From an uncultured bacterium (GTDB lineage: Bacteria; Actinomycetota; Coriobacteriia; Coriobacteriales; Coriobacteriaceae): 64,000 bases of DNA. The stretch is taken from assembly GCA_905214105.1 (NCBI GenBank), contig CAJMKK010000001.1:248001-312000 (forward strand). Direction: 5' to 3'. A model generated the notes under the pieces. The model was not told where the DNA came from, did no database searches, and saw nothing but the letters and a program-made list of their open reading frames with translations. The position numbers were made by a program, and so were the translations under genes. Positions 1 through 8,725 of the stretch are shown one piece after another (position 1 is the stretch's first letter; every line of letters starts with the position of its first letter).

Positions 1-145
1 GAAAGCAAGAAAATGCCTGGGAAAACGGTTGCAGCAAAATTTCTCGGAAATTGGTCAATGTTGCGCAACAACGTCGCGGCTATTGTTGAGAACGTAGACG
101 TGTAAGGTTTGAAGGCGTGCGACGCCTTAGGAAAAGGAGAGGCTC

Positions 146-754
146 ATGTTCTGTCCCACTTGTGGTTCTCCCATTTCGGATGATGCCAAATTCTGCCCTG
201 TTTGCGGATCCGCCGTTGGTGCCGCTTCTGCCGCTCCGGCCCCGCAGCCCCAGCCCGCTCCGGCCCAGGCTATTCAGCCCGTGCCCCAGCCTCAGCAGCA
301 GTACACCGGTCAATACGCCCAACAGTCCGCATCCGCTCCGATGGGCTATGGCCCCATTAAGGCTGACCGCAGCCTGATCGGCTGGCTGCTGCTCTCTCTT
401 GTGACCTGCGGTATCTATTCGTTCTACTTCCTGTATTGCTTGGCACGCGACGTCAACACGTTGTGTCAGGATGACGGCGATTACACGCCGGGTCTGGCGG
501 AATTCATCCTTCTATCGTTTGTGACCTGCGGCTTCTACGCGTACTACTGGTATTACAAGATTGGCAACCGCCTGCAGGCCAACGCTCCTCGCTACGGCCT
601 GGTGTTCCAGGAAAACGGCACCACCGTTCTTCTGTGGCAGATCTTCGGCGCGCTCCTGTGCGGCCTTGGTCCCATCTTCGCTATGAACATCATCATCAAT
701 AATACCAATGCCATGGCAACGGCTTACAACACTCGCCTTGGCGCTCGTGCCTAA
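146..754 (+). CDS. Zinc-ribbon DUF4234-type membrane protein
   Basis: The 202-residue protein opens with a zinc ribbon (Cys3, Cys6, Cys17, Cys20). A Pro/Ala/Gln-rich linker follows to about residue 65. Three hydrophobic segments then lie at roughly 75-100, 118-140 and 160-185. The repeated pattern of LL, VTCG(I/F)Y and aromatic residues is typical of DUF4234 membrane proteins. The start has a good ribosome binding site (AAAGGAGAGG). Function is unknown; a small membrane protein with a cytosolic metal-binding head is what can be seen. It lies 13 bp before the next membrane gene, so the two are probably co-transcribed. Confidence 0.85.
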   Translation: MFCPTCGSPISDDAKFCPVCGSAVGAASAAPAPQPQPAPAQAIQPVPQPQQQYTGQYAQQSASAPMGYGPIKADRSLIGWLLLSLVTCGIYSFYFLYCLARDVNTLCQDDGDYTPGLAEFILLSFVTCGFYAYYWYYKIGNRLQANAPRYGLVFQENGTTVLLWQIFGALLCGLGPIFAMNIIINNTNAMATAYNTRLGARA

Positions 755-767
755 CAATAAGGGCGGC

Positions 768-1244
768 GTGAACAGCTCCCAGGGACATAGGGGCACGGCA
801 GAGCTCCTTCGCCGCGCCCTTTTTTGCACCGGCGCGCTCTTTGTTGCCTGGCTCGCGCTCTACCTGCTCGATATCGGCTGCATTTTTCGAATGATGACGG
901 GCGCTCCTTGTCCGGGATGCGGCATGACGAGGGCGTGGCTGGCGGCGCTGCGTCTCGATTTTGCGGCGGCCTTTGCCTACCATCCGCTGTTTTGGGTGGT
1001 GCCGATTGCGTTTGTGCTCGCGTTCGTGCGCGAGGAGGTGGCATCGAGCAAACTAAAGCGTGGTGTCGACATTGCAGTCACCGTGTTGTGCATGCTGGTC
1101 ATCGCCGTATGGATCGTGCGCCTCATCAATCCGGTAGATGCCGGCCTACTCTTTGGCGGCCATGCGCCCGCCGGAGTCCCCGACGACATCATCCACCTCG
1201 AACCCCCACGCTGGCTCACCATCCTTCGCTCTTTCCTGTCGTGA
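768..1244 (+). CDS. DUF2752 family membrane protein
   Basis: The hallmark of DUF2752, CPGCGMTRA, lies at about residues 48-56, between a first membrane helix and two more hydrophobic stretches. The reading frame is open further upstream to an ATG at 708, but that would overlap the preceding gene by 47 bp and has no ribosome binding site. A GTG at 768, 13 bp after the upstream stop and preceded by AAGGGCGG, is preferred. The biochemical role of the family is unknown. A strong terminator follows. Confidence 0.8.
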   Translation: MNSSQGHRGTAELLRRALFCTGALFVAWLALYLLDIGCIFRMMTGAPCPGCGMTRAWLAALRLDFAAAFAYHPLFWVVPIAFVLAFVREEVASSKLKRGVDIAVTVLCMLVIAVWIVRLINPVDAGLLFGGHAPAGVPDDIIHLEPPRWLTILRSFLS

Positions 1245-1276
1245 CGGAGGACGCGCTAGAAAAGCGGTCGACACAT

Positions 1277-1315
1277 AAGCGGGGGCGAACGTTGAGATAA
1301 CGTTCGCCCCCGCTT
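1277..1315 (+). terminator. Rho-independent terminator, bidirectional
   Basis: A perfect 17-bp inverted repeat (arms 1277-1293 and 1299-1315) with a 5-nt loop lies between the convergent DUF2752 gene and the M20 amidohydrolase gene. It probably serves both. Confidence 0.85.
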
Positions 1316-1350
1316 TGCTCTAGCCAGGTTGTTATGGGTGGGCGTGATGG

Positions 1351-2814
1351 CTACTCGTCGCGCTTCTCCTCGCGGCGAGCGGCGGCACGTGCATCATGGA
1401 TGCCCTTGATGGCGGCATGGCGCGCCGTGCGGGCATCGTGCATGGCGTCGCGGGCCTCGGCGGCCGTGGCCTTGGCAGAGCGCAGTTTGGCTGCCAGGTC
1501 GGGATTGGTCTCGGCGACCGCGGCAATCGTGGGGCCGTCGAGCTCTTCTTGTGTGGGCTCGGCCAAAAAGTCGATGGCATATTGGGCGGCCACCATGGAG
1601 CCCTTGGCCAGTACCGACTCGTCAATCTTGTAGAAGCAAGAATGTTGGGCGTACGTGGCGCCAATCTGGGGGTTGCGCGTGCCAACAAAGGCGAGCACGC
1701 CCGGTACGCGGCGCAGGTACTCTGAAAAATCCTCACCCGAGAGTGTGCCGCGATAATGGCCTTGGCCGGTGGGGCCCAGGCATTTGATTACTGCCTGGCG
1801 GCAGCGCTCGCTCGAGGCGGCATCGTTTTCGACCTTGTAATTGGCGATGGTGTAGTCGGTGAGCTCTGCCTCGGCGCCCAAGGCGGCCGCGGTATGCTCC
1901 ACGATGCGGCGCATGAGCTCCGGCATTTCCTCGTGGGTCGAATCTCCGTAGGTGCGCACCGTGCCGGCGAGGTAGGCCGTGCCGGCGATAACGTTGCGCG
2001 CGGTGCCGCCGTGCAGCTCGCCGACGGTAATGACGGCCGGCTCGTAGGGACTGATCTCGCGCGAAACGATGGTCTGCAGAGCGTTGACGATCTCGGCGGC
2101 AACCATAACGGCGTCGTGACCGCGCTGGGGCATGGCGCCGTGGCACGAGGTGCCGCGGACGTCGATGCGGAACCAGTCGGTATTGGCCATGCGCGGTCCG
2201 GGCTCGCAGCTCACGGTGCCGGCGTCGACCTCACTCCAGATGTGCGCGGCGTAGGCGCCATCGACGCCGTCGAGCACGCCCGTGCCGATCATGAGCTTGG
2301 CGCCCTGGCCGTTTTCCTCGCTGGGCTGGAAGACGATGCGGATCTCGCCGTGGATGTCGTCGGTCATATGGCGCAGGATTTGCAGCGTGCCGAGCATCAT
2401 GGCGATGTGGCAGTCGTGGCCGCAGGCGTGCATGCAGCCCTCGTTGACGCTGGCAAACTCCTCGCCGGTCTGCTCGGTGACGGGCAGGGCGTCGATGTCG
2501 GCGCGCAGCAGGATGCGGCGGCGTGGCGTGCCGTCCTCGCGATAGGCATCCGACGCGGTACCGCGAAGCGTTGCCACCAAGCCGGTCTTGAGCGGACGCT
2601 CGTAGGGGATATTCATGGCGTCGAGCTGGTTGGCGATGTCGGAGGTCGTGCGCTCCTCGGCAAGGCTCAGCTCCGGGTGCTTATGGAAGTGCCGGCGCTG
2701 CTTGATGATATAGGGTTCAAACTCGGTAGTGATATCTTTGATGGCTGCGGTGACGTCGTCAGCCGCGCGAGCCTCGGTCGCCGCCATAATCTGCTGTGCC
2801 TTGGTCTTCGTCAT
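1351..2814 (-). CDS. M20D-family amidohydrolase (N-acyl-amino-acid hydrolase type)
   Basis: This 487-residue protein carries the M20 metallopeptidase hallmarks: HACGHDCH for metal binding, FQPSEENGQGA with the catalytic glutamate pair, a dimerisation-domain GTSCHGAMPQRGHDAV segment, and GEDFSEYL near the end. Family members hydrolyse N-acyl amino acids, hippurate or related amides in the cytoplasm; the exact substrate cannot be read here. The open frame extends far upstream, but ATG 2814 has AAGGAG ten bases before it and starts the conserved region. The C-terminal 45 residues form an extra Ala/Arg/charged helix-like tail. It is transcribed divergently from the next gene. Confidence 0.88.
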   Translation of the reverse strand: MTKTKAQQIMAATEARAADDVTAAIKDITTEFEPYIIKQRRHFHKHPELSLAEERTTSDIANQLDAMNIPYERPLKTGLVATLRGTASDAYREDGTPRRRILLRADIDALPVTEQTGEEFASVNEGCMHACGHDCHIAMMLGTLQILRHMTDDIHGEIRIVFQPSEENGQGAKLMIGTGVLDGVDGAYAAHIWSEVDAGTVSCEPGPRMANTDWFRIDVRGTSCHGAMPQRGHDAVMVAAEIVNALQTIVSREISPYEPAVITVGELHGGTARNVIAGTAYLAGTVRTYGDSTHEEMPELMRRIVEHTAAALGAEAELTDYTIANYKVENDAASSERCRQAVIKCLGPTGQGHYRGTLSGEDFSEYLRRVPGVLAFVGTRNPQIGATYAQHSCFYKIDESVLAKGSMVAAQYAIDFLAEPTQEELDGPTIAAVAETNPDLAAKLRSAKATAAEARDAMHDARTARHAAIKGIHDARAAARREEKRDE

Positions 2815-2976
2815 GGTCGATTTGCTCCTTGCTGGGTTGATCGCAAAATCGTACAGGCTCTCTCCAGTATGCCACCTGCCGCTAGGGCTGGTAAAGTTGC
2901 CGTTTGCCGCTTGGGGTTTTGTTACAAGGGCGGGGGAGTACACTCGGGGGTGTTGAATTTCCTGCCAGAGATGGGG

Positions 2977-4620
2977 ATGCCCATGCAACATATCGATCGG
3001 ATTATCCGCTCCAAGAACGTCTTTACCGCGCAAGACGGCATCGATACCGCCCGCGAGCTGGCGATTGCCATCGCAGGCGACCGTATCGTCGCAGTCGGTG
3101 CGCCCGATGACGTGATTGCCGCCGCGCCTGCCGCCACGCCGGTTATCGACTACGGCGAGCAGTTTGTCTGCCCAGGTTTCCATGACGCTCATCTGCACTT
3201 CTTCCATACCTCGGTCGGCTCCTCGCCGTACATGCTCATGGATATGGGCACGTCCGAGGCGGCGCTGGTGCAACACGCGCTCGAGTTTTCCCAGGACCTG
3301 CCCGATGACGCTTGGGTTGTGACGCAGGGCTGGCGCGACTACCGTTGGGACCCGCCCGAGCATCCTACCAAGGCGTCGCTCGATGCGGCATTCCCCGATC
3401 GCCCCTGCGTTATGTATTCGGGCGACGGCCATACGCTGTGGCTCAACAGCCGCGCACTCGAGGCGCTCGGCGTCACGCGCGACAGCGAGCCGCCAGCGGG
3501 CGGTGGCTACGACAAGGACGCAAGCGGCGAGCTCACGGGCATTGCTCACGAGGCGGCTGCCATGCAGCTGCTACCGCGCTGCCTTGAGTGGCTGGGCGAG
3601 GATCGCATCGCAAGCGCTTACGCCGATCAAATGAGGCGGATGGCCGAGCAGGGCATCACCTCGATATGCGATATGTCGCTCATGCCCATGCCGGGCTGCG
3701 ACTTTATCCGCGACGATGTCTACGACAAACTGCAGGCAGCCGGCAAGCTGGGCATCCGCGCCCATTTGTTTCCCACGCTGCTGGATGACCAATCGCGCTT
3801 GGAAGAGCTACAGACCCGCTACGCGAACAACGCGCTGCTCTCGGCGCCAGGCTTTAAGCAGTTCTTCGACGGCGTGTCGAGCGAACACACGGCATATCTC
3901 ACCGAGCCCTATACCAATCCGCGCTTCCCGGGCGACCAGGGCCGTCTGACAGTTCCTGCCGAGCGCATGCGTAAGCTGGTTCTGGCGGCCGCGGAGCGCG
4001 GCCACACTGTGCGTATCCACGTCATCGGCGACGGTGCCATCCATGCTGCGCTCGATATCTTTGAGGAGGCGGCAGAGCTCTACGGCCTGCCCCAGCACGG
4101 CCATAACACACTCGAGCATCTGGAGAACCTCCTGCCCCAGGACATCGATCGCCTGCGCAAGCTCAACGTGGTCGCCTCGAGCCAGCCCTGCCACATCACG
4201 CTCGATCCGGGTGGCCCAGAGCGCGACTTTGGCCTGGAGCGAAGCCGAATCATGTGGCCGTTCGCAACCTATAAGCAGCGCGGCATCCGCCAAGCCTTCG
4301 GAACTGACAGCCCTATCACGCCCGTTACCAGCATGAACGTGCTCTACACGGCCATCACGCGCCAGGACCCCAAAAGCCACTGGCCCGAGGGCGGCTGGTT
4401 GCCGAGCGAGCGCATCGATGCGGCAACGGCTCTGCGCAACTGCACTCTGGGCAGCGCCTATGCAGCGGGCGACGAGCAAAACCTCGGCAGCCTGGAACCC
4501 GGTAAATACGCCGACCTGGTAGTCTTGGACCAAAACCCACTCACCATCGACCCCCAAGAACTCCAAGCCACCAAAGTCCAAGCCACCTACCTAGCCGGCA
4601 ACCTGATCTACGAGCGCTAA
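2977..4620 (+). CDS. Amidohydrolase family protein (YtcJ/Amidohydro_3 type)
   Basis: The 547-residue protein has the YtcJ-like metal-dependent hydrolase motifs in order: HDAHLHF, FKQFFDGVSS with the usual lysine region, VRIHVIGDGA, TLEHLENL and GTDSPI. It ends with the small beta domain sequence GKYADLVVLD. The family hydrolyses amide or carbamoyl bonds; the substrate is unknown. The open frame begins much earlier but is non-coding there. ATGs at 2971, 2977 and 2983 are all possible, and 2977 is a compromise. It is divergent from the M20 amidohydrolase, which suggests a shared degradative role, but that is inference. Confidence 0.85.
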   Translation: MPMQHIDRIIRSKNVFTAQDGIDTARELAIAIAGDRIVAVGAPDDVIAAAPAATPVIDYGEQFVCPGFHDAHLHFFHTSVGSSPYMLMDMGTSEAALVQHALEFSQDLPDDAWVVTQGWRDYRWDPPEHPTKASLDAAFPDRPCVMYSGDGHTLWLNSRALEALGVTRDSEPPAGGGYDKDASGELTGIAHEAAAMQLLPRCLEWLGEDRIASAYADQMRRMAEQGITSICDMSLMPMPGCDFIRDDVYDKLQAAGKLGIRAHLFPTLLDDQSRLEELQTRYANNALLSAPGFKQFFDGVSSEHTAYLTEPYTNPRFPGDQGRLTVPAERMRKLVLAAAERGHTVRIHVIGDGAIHAALDIFEEAAELYGLPQHGHNTLEHLENLLPQDIDRLRKLNVVASSQPCHITLDPGGPERDFGLERSRIMWPFATYKQRGIRQAFGTDSPITPVTSMNVLYTAITRQDPKSHWPEGGWLPSERIDAATALRNCTLGSAYAAGDEQNLGSLEPGKYADLVVLDQNPLTIDPQELQATKVQATYLAGNLIYER

Positions 4621-4639
4621 GTATTCATGTCTTACCGTT

Positions 4640-4687
4640 AAACGCGGCTCGGGCAGCTTATTTTGGGATGGCGCTCGAGCCGCGTTT
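4640..4687 (+). terminator. Probable terminator hairpin
   Basis: Twelve-base arms AAACGCGGCTCG and CGAGCCGCGTTT enclose a 24-nt loop, 20 bp after the amidohydrolase stop, and the hairpin ends in a short T run. Confidence 0.6.
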
Positions 4688-4875
4688 GCGTTTCGGTGAG
4701 GATCCGCCATGTGCGTCCCTGCTCTGTTGGATTTGGGCGCGGGGTTGAGGTGCTGCTCCGTGCGTTCAATTTGGACATCAGCAGTGAAACCTCATGGTGT
4801 TTTGCATACTTCCAGTTGCAGATTGCATAAAAAAGCTGAGATGTTCTTTCCGGTCCTGATGTACCCCCGCCTGGG

Positions 4876-5113
4876 CCGTGCAAAAAACGGAGTATTCAGC
4901 ACCGCGAGCTCTGCCGGTGCCGCTGCGGCTGAGTAACGTTACGGAGATTGACGTCATTTTGGGCTCCGGTACGGCGCGAAGTACGCCCATTTGTCCCAAC
5001 GGGGTCTGCCCACCGACCAAAACCGCCCGCTGAAGGCGTTCTTGGGACCAATAAGGTATGTCCGGCGCGTATGCAGCCGTCCTGGCTTGCTGAATACTCC
5101 CAAAAATGCACGG
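4876..5113. repeat. Inverted-repeat element, about 240 bp
   Basis: Left end 4876-4901 and the reverse complement of right end 5088-5113 match at 20 of 26 positions, including an unbroken GGAGTATTCAGCA. The interior has no open frame that looks coded. It may be a degraded miniature element. Confidence 0.5.
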
Positions 5114-5182
5114 TGCTCCCCAGGGGACCCGTGCGCGCAGCGAATACCATGCCCACATTCCTATCCGCATCGCCATTTTGCT

Positions 5183-5410
5183 GCACTGACTTTTCTGAAT
5201 GCCGGGCCCGAATTAGTTAACCTGCCTCCCGTGTGGCTCCGGAGGGGCGGGGCATAAGGTTTATCGCGAGTTCCGCACGAGCCGAAGGCCACTTAATGTG
5301 GCCTTCGTGCGAGCAGGACTGCCCGAGCAGGAAACCTTATGCCCCGCCCCTCCGGAGCCACACGGGAGGCATCGCTAAGTTATCCCCCGGCATTCAGAAA
5401 ATCTAAGTGC
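5183..5410. repeat. Long palindrome upstream of groES
   Basis: A perfect 39-bp inverted repeat (5224-5262 and 5332-5370) surrounds an inner hairpin built on GAAGGCCAC and GTGGCCTTC. Outer partial pairing continues (CTGAATGCCGGG against CCCGGCATTCAG). The total is about 228 bp. Confidence 0.8.
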
Positions 5411-5538
5411 CAAAAAATAAGATTTTTTGACTCCGTGTTGTATAACCCGCCATTCGTGGGTACCATTCAACGCGTACGCAAACAAAAAGGGTTAACCCGC
5501 GCGGCATGACCGCGCGGCCCACAAAGGAGGAAACAAGC

Positions 5539-5832
5539 ATGTCGTCTTTGAAGCCGCTTGCAGATCGCGTCCTGGTCAAGCCCGACGAGGCCGAGCAGAA
5601 GACCGCTTCTGGTCTGTACATCGCCAGCAACGCTCAGGAGAAGCCGCAGCGCGGCACCATCGTTGCCGTGGGCGCCGGCAAGGTCAACGACAAGGGTGAG
5701 CGCATCCCCATGGACGTCAAGGTTGGCGACGTTGTCATCTACGGCAAGTTCGGTGGCAACGAGGTCAAGGTCGACGGCGAGAAGTATCTGCTCATGCGCG
5801 CCGACGACATCTACGCCGTCGTCGAGGCCTAG
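5539..5832 (+). CDS. groES: Co-chaperonin GroES
   Basis: This 97-residue Hsp10 has the expected length and motifs: PLADRVLVKPDEAE at the N-terminus, the mobile loop around EQKTASGLYI that docks onto GroEL, and the closing segment LLMRADDIYAVVE. It caps the GroEL folding chamber in the cytoplasm. The start is fixed by AAAGGAGG eight bases upstream. It precedes groEL by 96 bp and presumably shares its transcript. A small hairpin lies in its leader; no CIRCE heat-shock operator is seen. Confidence 0.98.
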   Translation: MSSLKPLADRVLVKPDEAEQKTASGLYIASNAQEKPQRGTIVAVGAGKVNDKGERIPMDVKVGDVVIYGKFGGNEVKVDGEKYLLMRADDIYAVVEA

Positions 5833-5850
5833 TCTCGTCAGAATCTCTGA

Positions 5851-7566
<1,716 letters not shown>

Positions 7567-7592
7567 GGCCGACAAGGTCTAGAACTCCCACC

Positions 7593-7737
7593 GGGAATCC
7601 GGGGGCGGGACGGGGACTTCTCTCCGGAACGTCCTCGGACATGCAAAGAGGCTCCGCATCGCGCTTCGCGCTGCGGAGCCTCTTTGCGTCCTGCGGAATA
7701 TTCCGGAGAGAAGTCCCCGTCCCGCCCCCGGATTCCC
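7593..7737. repeat. Long two-tier palindrome after groEL
   Basis: A perfect 36-bp inverted repeat (7593-7628 and 7702-7737) encloses a second 16-bp hairpin (GCAAAGAGGCTCCGCA and its complement). It probably terminates groESL, but it is far larger than a normal terminator. It resembles in architecture the palindrome on the other side of groESL. Confidence 0.8.
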
Positions 7738-7902
7738 TGCGTTTACGGCCTTGAGGTCGGCGGGCGTAGAAGGACGTGGTCGATAGGAGTACGTGTCCCT
7801 TCGCTGTTTCGCGCTTTGCGCGAAAGGCGCGTTACTTTGGGATGGGTGGGGAACGTGGTTGTTGCGGCAACTGGCCCTCGCCAGAAATTACCCCTGGCGT
7901 AC
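7738..7902. other. Intergenic region before the FMN riboswitch
   Basis: No gene is seen. It contains a small hairpin (7807-7825, TTTCGCGC with GCGCGAAA). Confidence 0.5.
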
Positions 7903-7930
7903 TTGTACCTCTCTTCCCTCGTGCTACACT
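7903..7930 (+). promoter_or_regulatory. Promoter of the ribU-ecf operon
   Basis: TTGTAC (7903-7908) and an extended -10, TGcTACACT (TACACT at 7925-7930), are 16 bp apart. Transcription would start a few bases before the FMN aptamer. Confidence 0.6.
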
Positions 7931-7943
7931 TGCAATTGCTGTT

Positions 7944-8123
7944 TCAGGGCGGGGTGGAATTCCCCACTGGCGGTAAATCGGGCGGTGCCAAAGGGGCGCC
8001 GTGGAGCAGGCGAGGCGTCTGCGACCGAGCCGATGAGTCCGCGACCCGTGCGTGTGTTGGTTCGCATGCCGGCTGAACTGGTGAGATCCCAGTGCCAACG
8101 GTTAGAGTCCGGATGAAAGAGGC
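7944..8123 (+). promoter_or_regulatory. FMN riboswitch (RFN element)
   Basis: The conserved RFN blocks are present in order: AGGGCGGGGTGGAATTCCCC, ACTGGCGGTAAA, GATGAGTCCGCGACC, GAACTGGTGAGATCCCAGT, GCCAACGGTTAGAGTCCG and GATGAAAGAGGC. There is no terminator between the aptamer and the gene. The closing P1 strand (GAGGCA) overlaps the ribosome binding site of ribU. FMN binding therefore most likely blocks translation initiation rather than transcription (inference). Confidence 0.95.
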
Positions 8124-8134
8124 AGGTGATCTTA

Positions 8135-8725
8135 ATGTCTGAACAGTCGCAGCATATCCATTTTGAGAACACGAATAGGTGGAGCACCAAACAGCTCGTT
8201 ACCATGGCGTTGATGTGCGCCTTGGGAGCGCTGTTTATGTATGTGCAGCTGCCCATCCTTCCCTCGGCACCGTTTTTGACGTATGACCCGTCGCTGGTGC
8301 CGGCGATGGTGTGCGGGTTTGCGTATGGCCCCGGTGCCGGTACTGCTGTTGCCGCCATGGCGATCGTTATCCATGCGCTCACTACGGGTGACTGGGTCGG
8401 CGCGCTTATGAATCTGGTTGCCACGCTGGGCTACATTCTGCCCGCGGCTATCGTCTACCAGAAGATGCATACCTATAAGGGTGCCGTGATTGGCCTGGTG
8501 CTCGGCGTTATTGCCGCTACGGCGTTGTCTATGGTCGCAAACCTTACCATTGGCGTATGGTTCTGGTATGGCTCGGTCGATGTGATCGCCCCGCTCATGA
8601 TTCCTGCCGTGCTGCCGTTCAACCTTATCAAGACCGTGCTTAACTCGGTATTGACGCTTGCGGTGTACAAGGCGGTTTCCAACCTCATCACGCCTAAAAA
8701 GGACCAGGTCAAAGGCCGCGCATGA
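8135..8725 (+). CDS. ribU: Riboflavin ECF transporter substrate-binding subunit RibU
   Basis: This 196-residue protein has about six hydrophobic helices and is preceded by an FMN riboswitch, which together identify the S-component of a riboflavin energy-coupling-factor importer. The segment LVTMALMCALGALFMYVQ matches the first helix of S-components, where the EcfT-contact alanines lie. ATG 8135 follows AGGCAGG; an in-frame GTG at 8126 is less likely. It overlaps the ATPase gene by 4 bp (ATGA), so the two are translationally coupled. Confidence 0.93.
   Translation: MSEQSQHIHFENTNRWSTKQLVTMALMCALGALFMYVQLPILPSAPFLTYDPSLVPAMVCGFAYGPGAGTAVAAMAIVIHALTTGDWVGALMNLVATLGYILPAAIVYQKMHTYKGAVIGLVLGVIAATALSMVANLTIGVWFWYGSVDVIAPLMIPAVLPFNLIKTVLNSVLTLAVYKAVSNLITPKKDQVKGRA

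Larger units (their letters stand above)
4688..5538. other. Repeat-rich intergenic region before groES
   Basis: No convincing gene is present. Short open frames on both strands lack ribosome binding sites and family motifs. The region holds an inverted-repeat element (4876-5113), a long palindrome (5183-5410), and a small 5'-leader hairpin (5497-5517, arms CCGCGCGG) just before the groES ribosome binding site. No CIRCE element (TTAGCACTC-N9-GAGTGCTAA) is visible. Confidence 0.7.

Noticed and set aside
1756..2976. Upstream extension of the YtcJ-type reading frame
   Set aside because: It is the complement of the M20 gene; high-GC DNA gives long open shadow frames.
2815..3549. Upstream extension of the M20 amidohydrolase reading frame, overlapping the divergent gene
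   Set aside because: It is antisense to a well-supported gene; the homologous start and ribosome binding site are at 2814.
4709..5257. Several 70-130-codon frames on both strands before groES
   Set aside because: They run through inverted repeats with no ribosome binding site or recognisable protein features.
5400..5538. CIRCE element upstream of groES
   Set aside because: No TTAGCACTC-N9-GAGTGCTAA pattern could be found on either strand.
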